Of a stretch of 64,000 bases of DNA, positions 61,270 through 64,000 are shown piece by piece. Below the pieces are notes generated by a model, which was given only the letters and a program-made list of their open reading frames with translations, had not been told where the DNA came from and ran no database searches. The stretch lies in contig NC_079890.1 in NCBI RefSeq assembly GCF_024868665.1, positions 1,290,925 through 1,354,924 of the forward strand, read 5' to 3'. The first letter of the stretch is position 1; every line of letters begins with the position of its first letter. The position numbers and the translations under genes were made by a program. This DNA comes from Triplophysa rosa. Lineage: Eukaryota; Chordata; Actinopteri; Cypriniformes; Nemacheilidae.

Positions 61270-61665
61270 CATGCATGTTTTTATTCATATCAAACAGAGT
61301 GACATGAAGGGATTTATCCGTGTTCTTGTCTGAGAATTTAGACGATAGAAAATGTCAATACTTACAAAGGCCTTGTCGATAAAAAACGATATTTGGTACG
61401 TATCAAACTTCCGCGAATTCTCCTGTTGTGGGTCAGGAATTTCTCAAGGTGCACAAGCCAAACACACACAAACGTATCAAGCTGGCCATACGGTGCTCCC
61501 GTTTCACAGTCATTACTCTGTAAATATGTACTTTCGCTCTGTACAAACACGCTTGTACAAAAACTGTGCACCTGCTCTCAGAGGTTCGAGTGGAAATAAA
61601 AAAAAGAGTTTGCATAGTCTCCCCGGGAACCTACAGAAAGGCTCAGTGCACGCGGTGGGCCTGCG
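61270..61665 (-). other. asb7: Probable asb7 3' untranslated region
   Basis: Sequence downstream of the asb7 stop, ending near a minus-strand AATAAA at 61280-61285. No coding exon or repeat is evident. The end is uncertain; another AATAAA lies near 60235-60240. Confidence 0.35.
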
Positions 61666-61805
61666 TCAAACGTTGTCGAACTTGTGTTTCAGGTAGTCCT
61701 TCATCACCCTGGCGATGGGCAGATCTTCCAGAAACTTTAAGCTCTGGAGGCCGATACACTGACGGATCTTTATCCTGCACAGATCCTGCAAAGTCCTGGG
61801 CTGCC
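61666..61805 (-). CDS. asb7: Ankyrin repeat and SOCS box protein 7, last coding exon (partial gene)
   Basis: ASB7 is a substrate receptor of Cullin-5/elongin ubiquitin ligases; its SOCS box binds elongin B/C and Cul5. Only the last coding exon is here: acceptor ttcag, two bases of a split codon, then 45 residues and TGA at 61666-61668. It encodes QPRTLQDLCRIKIRQCIGLQ, SLKFLEDLPIARVMKDYLKH and KFDNV. LCRIKIR is the BC-box-like start of a SOCS box and LPIARVMKDYL fits the following part. The C-terminus fits ASB7, and the position upstream of aldh1a3 on the same strand matches human. A candidate AATAAA lies at 61280-61285; an earlier exon is expected off the right edge. Confidence 0.85.
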
Positions 61806-63184
61806 CTGAAACGAACAAAAAAAAAGGTCACGTTAAATACCGGCTGTGTTCGAAAACAGTAAAAAACTGATGACATCAAGTAGTTATTTTAGTGTAAACT
61901 GTGCATGCATTTACTGACAATACTAAAATAATGCTGAATATATCACAACAGAAGTACAAAATATTAGGCAATTAAGATATAAATACTCAAATACTCGAAG
62001 ATATAAAAAATATGTATTCTGGGAAAAAAACGAATAATATGTCTCAATTTGTACTGTTTATTTAAACGCTGAAAGTCTATAAGTAAAAAAAAACAATGCT
62101 GAATATTAGCAAATAAAAATATCAAATGTTAGATAACAGATTATAAATTCACTACACTATCCAACGTTCCCAAATGGTTATTAATAATTATACAAACTCC
62201 CTGATAGCACACATACATCTGGCAGACGTCTGCATTTACATCTGCAAAGACATAGTTCGCTCATCTGCAATACGTCTCTGAGACGTCTTTGTCTCAGATT
62301 GTACATCTACAGTACTAAAAGTTACCAACCCTTTACGTTCCTAAAGTGAGTAAAAATACATTTATCTGAAGTCCACGCTCGCACATAAACCAACATTACA
62401 TAACAAAAACCCTGAGATAAAACGTCTCTCTGCTGTCCTTAACATACTGTATGAGTCAAGTTGAGAAATGAGTTCCAGGACGCCAGCGCTCACAGTTTAT
62501 TGGTTTTAATGGGCCGGCTTCACCAGTTCCCAACACAATATGACGCGCACACAAAGCCAGCTGGAAAAACCACTACAAAGGGCTGATGATGGCCATCTGC
62601 GGCCGCTGTCTTCTGTCATGCTGCATGACCGTCTTAAGCTCTGGACTGCAGGTGACAGCAGTGACAACACATGAAGTCATGCTTTACTCGGACATATAAA
62701 TGCAGCCGCTGAGGTGTCCTTCAGAAAGAATCCAGGTGAAACCGGATCGGGCTCTGCGACAGGTGGCCTTGATATGCCGATATCAAAGATGAAGTGAAGC
62801 GCAGGAATGTGGCCATTGTTGTGTATTTGATCATTGGTGCTTCGGGTAACACGGCTCGCTTTTCTCAGACGCCCGATTGTGCGGTGAAGGGAACGGACAT
62901 CACAATGGTGTTGGTTTGAGAGGTGACTGGGTCTCAGTTGTGCCCTCGCCCAACTTTACTACGGCGGCCAGTGATGATATTCTTATAACATTGAAAGAAA
63001 GCTAAAGTGCTTCATTTGTGACCTTAGGAGAGAACTTGAGCAAAACCAAAATTACATTATTAATATAAAAATATCGTTTTAAGTTTGCAAAAAAATGTAA
63101 TGTTTGCCAGCTTCTTCATTAAGGAAATAAAAAAAATGAAATATGAATGCAAATATAAATGTTTCGGTAATTCCAATACGGATA
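61806..63184. other. asb7 intron, no exon recognised
   Basis: AT-rich unique-looking DNA. 62198-62315 is a partial copy of the AGATGTCT-type element seen at 42230 (starts TCCCTGATAGCACACATACA). No further asb7 ankyrin-repeat exon could be identified. Confidence 0.45.
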
Positions 63185-63609
63185 CACTGCAAAAAATGAC
63201 ATTCTTACTGAGCATTTTTGTTTTGTTTTCTAGTAAAAAATATCTACAACTTAAATCAAGACACATTTTCTTGACAGGAAAAGAGACCAAAGATATTTCG
63301 TCTGGTTTTATGAAAGAAAAAATAAGAATTAGGTTTAGTTTAAAACAAGCAAGAAAATCTGCCAATGGGGTGAGAAAAATAAACTTGAATTAAGAACTTA
63401 AAACGGTAAAACTAAATTCAAGTTTATTTTTCTTGCCCCATTGGCAGATTGTTTTGCTTTTGATTGTTATCATTTCTTTCATAAAACAAGACGAAACATC
63501 TTGGGTCACTTTTCGTGTCAAGAACACGTATCTTGATTTAAGACGTTTTAGATATTTTTTAGCGGAAAACAAGCTAGAAATGTTTAGTAAGAATGCCATT
63601 TTTGCAGTG
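63185..63609. mobile_element. Long inverted-repeat element, 425 bp
   Basis: CACTGCAAAAAATGACATTC at the left pairs with GAATGCCATTTTTGCAGTG at the right. The arms are about 190 bp each (ATTCAAGTTTATTTTTCTTG / AAGAAAAATAAACTTGAAT type pairing at the centre near 63400). The open frames on both strands here are a by-product of the palindrome. A half copy lies at 54456-54640. Confidence 0.8.
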
Positions 63610-64000
63610 TAAAAACTAAAAAGAAATATAAAAATGCTTTTATTAGTCAATCATTGTTGCTGAATCATAAAATGATTGAAAAGTTGTAGTACGCTGTGCT
63701 GTCATGCATTTGACAAATGAAGTTGAAAAGCTTGAAAGTTTGAGCGTTTTTACTGATTCATTGAAATGAAATATTGAATAAATAGTTTACCAAGTTAGTG
63801 TACGTTTAAAGGAATAAAACTCAAACTATATTTGCAAATGGGCAAGAATGATCAGATTTGTTTGATCACAGCGCCCCCGGTGGTGATTTTTGACAAAGGT
63901 TATTCATTTAAAGTGAGCTTCATAACTTTTGACCAACTTTTTGGCATTGCCAATTACTCTGGGCAAGATTTCTGTCTGGCCACTGACTTTCTGTAGAACA

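Noticed and set aside
63060..63650. Overlapping 86-102 codon frames on both strands
   Set aside because: They mirror each other because they lie in a long palindromic element; AT-rich low-complexity translation.

Overview
The window reads as nuclear DNA of a teleost fish, most likely a cyprinid. Genes are split into short exons with GT-AG borders. Most of the sequence is introns and intergenic DNA, filled with small non-autonomous DNA transposons, minisatellites and microsatellites of types I know from zebrafish and carp genomes. A decayed copy of the fish-expanded pim-like kinase family is also present. There are no bacterial-style genes, operons, CRISPR arrays or recognisable tRNA/rRNA genes. 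Family names for repeats are from memory and structure, not from a database search.

Three vertebrate genes lie on the minus strand in the order asb7 (last exon, about 61.7 kb), aldh1a3 (complete, 46.27 to 28.16 kb) and lrrk1 (5' part, 20.28 kb to beyond the left edge). This is the ASB7-ALDH1A3-LRRK1 order and orientation of human chromosome 15q26.3. All 13 coding exons of aldh1a3 could be placed with matching splice phases; they give a 515-residue retinaldehyde dehydrogenase with its catalytic residues intact. Seven lrrk1 coding exons (ankyrin repeats and the first leucine-rich repeats) are in phase. The rest of lrrk1, including its ROC-COR and kinase parts, lies off the left edge.

Layout: 1-0.6 kb, a 21-bp minisatellite inside a small transposon. 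1.0-20.3 kb, lrrk1 exons with repeat-rich introns, including a TTAA-flanked element carrying a THAP zinc finger, an 800-bp hAT element, a three-level nest containing a solo LTR, and a 27-bp array of CCAAT-type units. 20.3-28.1 kb, the lrrk1-aldh1a3 interval, with a degenerate pim-like kinase on the plus strand and a piggyBac remnant. 28.1-46.3 kb, aldh1a3, with an intron-2 satellite of 18 identical 60-bp units and a 490-bp palindrome in intron 3. 46.4-61.7 kb, intergenic DNA and the asb7 3' region, with a TTAA element nested in an inverted repeat whose other arm preserves the empty site. 61.8-64 kb, asb7 intron with further small repeats.

Functionally, aldh1a3 makes retinoic acid, asb7 is a Cullin-5 ubiquitin-ligase receptor and lrrk1 is a ROCO-family kinase. 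They are not known to share a pathway; their adjacency is conserved synteny. No clearly novel gene system was found. The most interesting material is transposon structure: self-documented insertions, and a repeat family with a conserved exon-like reading frame followed by a splice-donor-like site.
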